NCBI GenBank assembly: GCA_934293005.1
Contig: CAKQYA010000035.1
Span: forward strand, 1 to 24,476
Source of the DNA: an uncultured Bacteroidaceae bacterium
Lineage (GTDB): Bacteria > Bacteroidota > Bacteroidia > Bacteroidales > Bacteroidaceae
DNA: 24,476 nucleotides
Direction of reading: 5' to 3'
The notes beneath the pieces were generated by a model that was not told the origin of the DNA, did no database searches, and saw nothing but the letters and a program-made list of their open reading frames with translations. A program made the position numbers and the translations under genes. Shown one piece after another: positions 24,337-24,476 of the stretch (positions are counted from its first letter, which is position 1; each line of letters begins with the position of its first letter).

Positions 24337-24476
24337 ATGTCAGAAATTTCACTTATCTTAGTGTTGCAAAAAAAAACAAACAAAATCCTGAATGACATAG
24401 CAAAAATACAAATAAAATCTGAGAAACTCACTCCTTTTGGGGGAATTTTTTCTATTATGGAGCAATTTGATGCTCT
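24337..24476 (+). CDS. Transposase N-terminus, probably IS1380 family (cut by window end)
   Basis: An open frame starts at the ATG at 24337 and runs past the window end without a stop, giving at least 46 residues. The part KIQIKSEKLTPFGGIFSIME resembles the beginning of Bacteroidales IS1380-family transposases as remembered. The start could also be the TTG at 24364. The catalytic region lies outside the window, so activity cannot be judged. Its position right after the repeated IS end, and the copy of that end at base 1, support the mobile-element reading. Confidence 0.65.
   Translation, partial: MSEISLILVLQKKTNKILNDIAKIQIKSEKLTPFGGIFSIMEQFDA

Overview
The window looks like a chromosomal segment from an anaerobic Bacteroidota, most likely order Bacteroidales and near Prevotellaceae. 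The reasons are a V-type ATPase operon in the order E / DUF2764 / A / B / D / I / K, Bacteroidota-type promoter boxes (TAnnTTTG) with no Shine-Dalgarno-like sites, a secreted protein with the short C-terminal tail common in Prevotella exports, and Bacteroidales-style glycosyltransferase and IS families. The genus is inferred, not proven.

Layout. (1) 1-75 is one end of an insertion sequence, present again in inverted orientation at 24262-24336, so 24.2 kb of unique DNA lies between two oppositely oriented copies of one IS end. (2) 79-3562 is a surface-glycan cluster: a GT4 glycosyltransferase starting 3 bp after the IS end, a decayed 5' remnant of a second glycosyltransferase, an intact GT4 glycosyltransferase, and a nucleotidyltransferase-fold protein translationally coupled to it. 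(3) About 3.57-5.04 kb is an IS4-family element on the minus strand; its transposase is split by a 7-base homopolymer. (4) 5323-7476 is a large secreted protein of unknown function, followed by a terminator. (5) 7945-12403 holds housekeeping genes: glutaminyl-tRNA synthetase, a TPR protein and DapA, ending in a strong terminator. (6) 12669-20364 is the V-type ATPase operon. (7) 20539-21453 is a secreted GH73/LysM peptidoglycan hydrolase. (8) 21940-24051 on the minus strand is a secreted GH59 galactosylceramidase-like enzyme with repeated operator-like sites upstream. (9) The window ends in the first codons of an IS1380-like transposase.

How the parts work together. The ATPase operon encodes the catalytic head (A, B), central stalk (D), peripheral stalk (E), the membrane arm (I) and the rotor proteolipid (K). 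No C, F or G-type genes are seen, and DUF2764 fills a fixed slot between E and A. All five Na+-ligand positions known from Enterococcus hirae NtpK are matched at one constant offset in K, which points to a Na+-coupled machine. The two glycosyltransferases and the nucleotidyltransferase probably modify a surface polysaccharide. The GH59 and GH73 enzymes act outside the cytoplasm on host or dietary galactosides and on peptidoglycan respectively.

No tRNA, rRNA or CRISPR array was seen. The most unusual signals are the inverted IS ends around the whole segment, two abutting perfect hairpins (17-bp and 11-bp stems) inside the first glycosyltransferase gene, the paralog 5' scar between the glycosyltransferases, the A7 frame break in the IS4 transposase, and an 18-bp inverted-repeat pair bounding about 160 bp at 21.7-21.9 kb.
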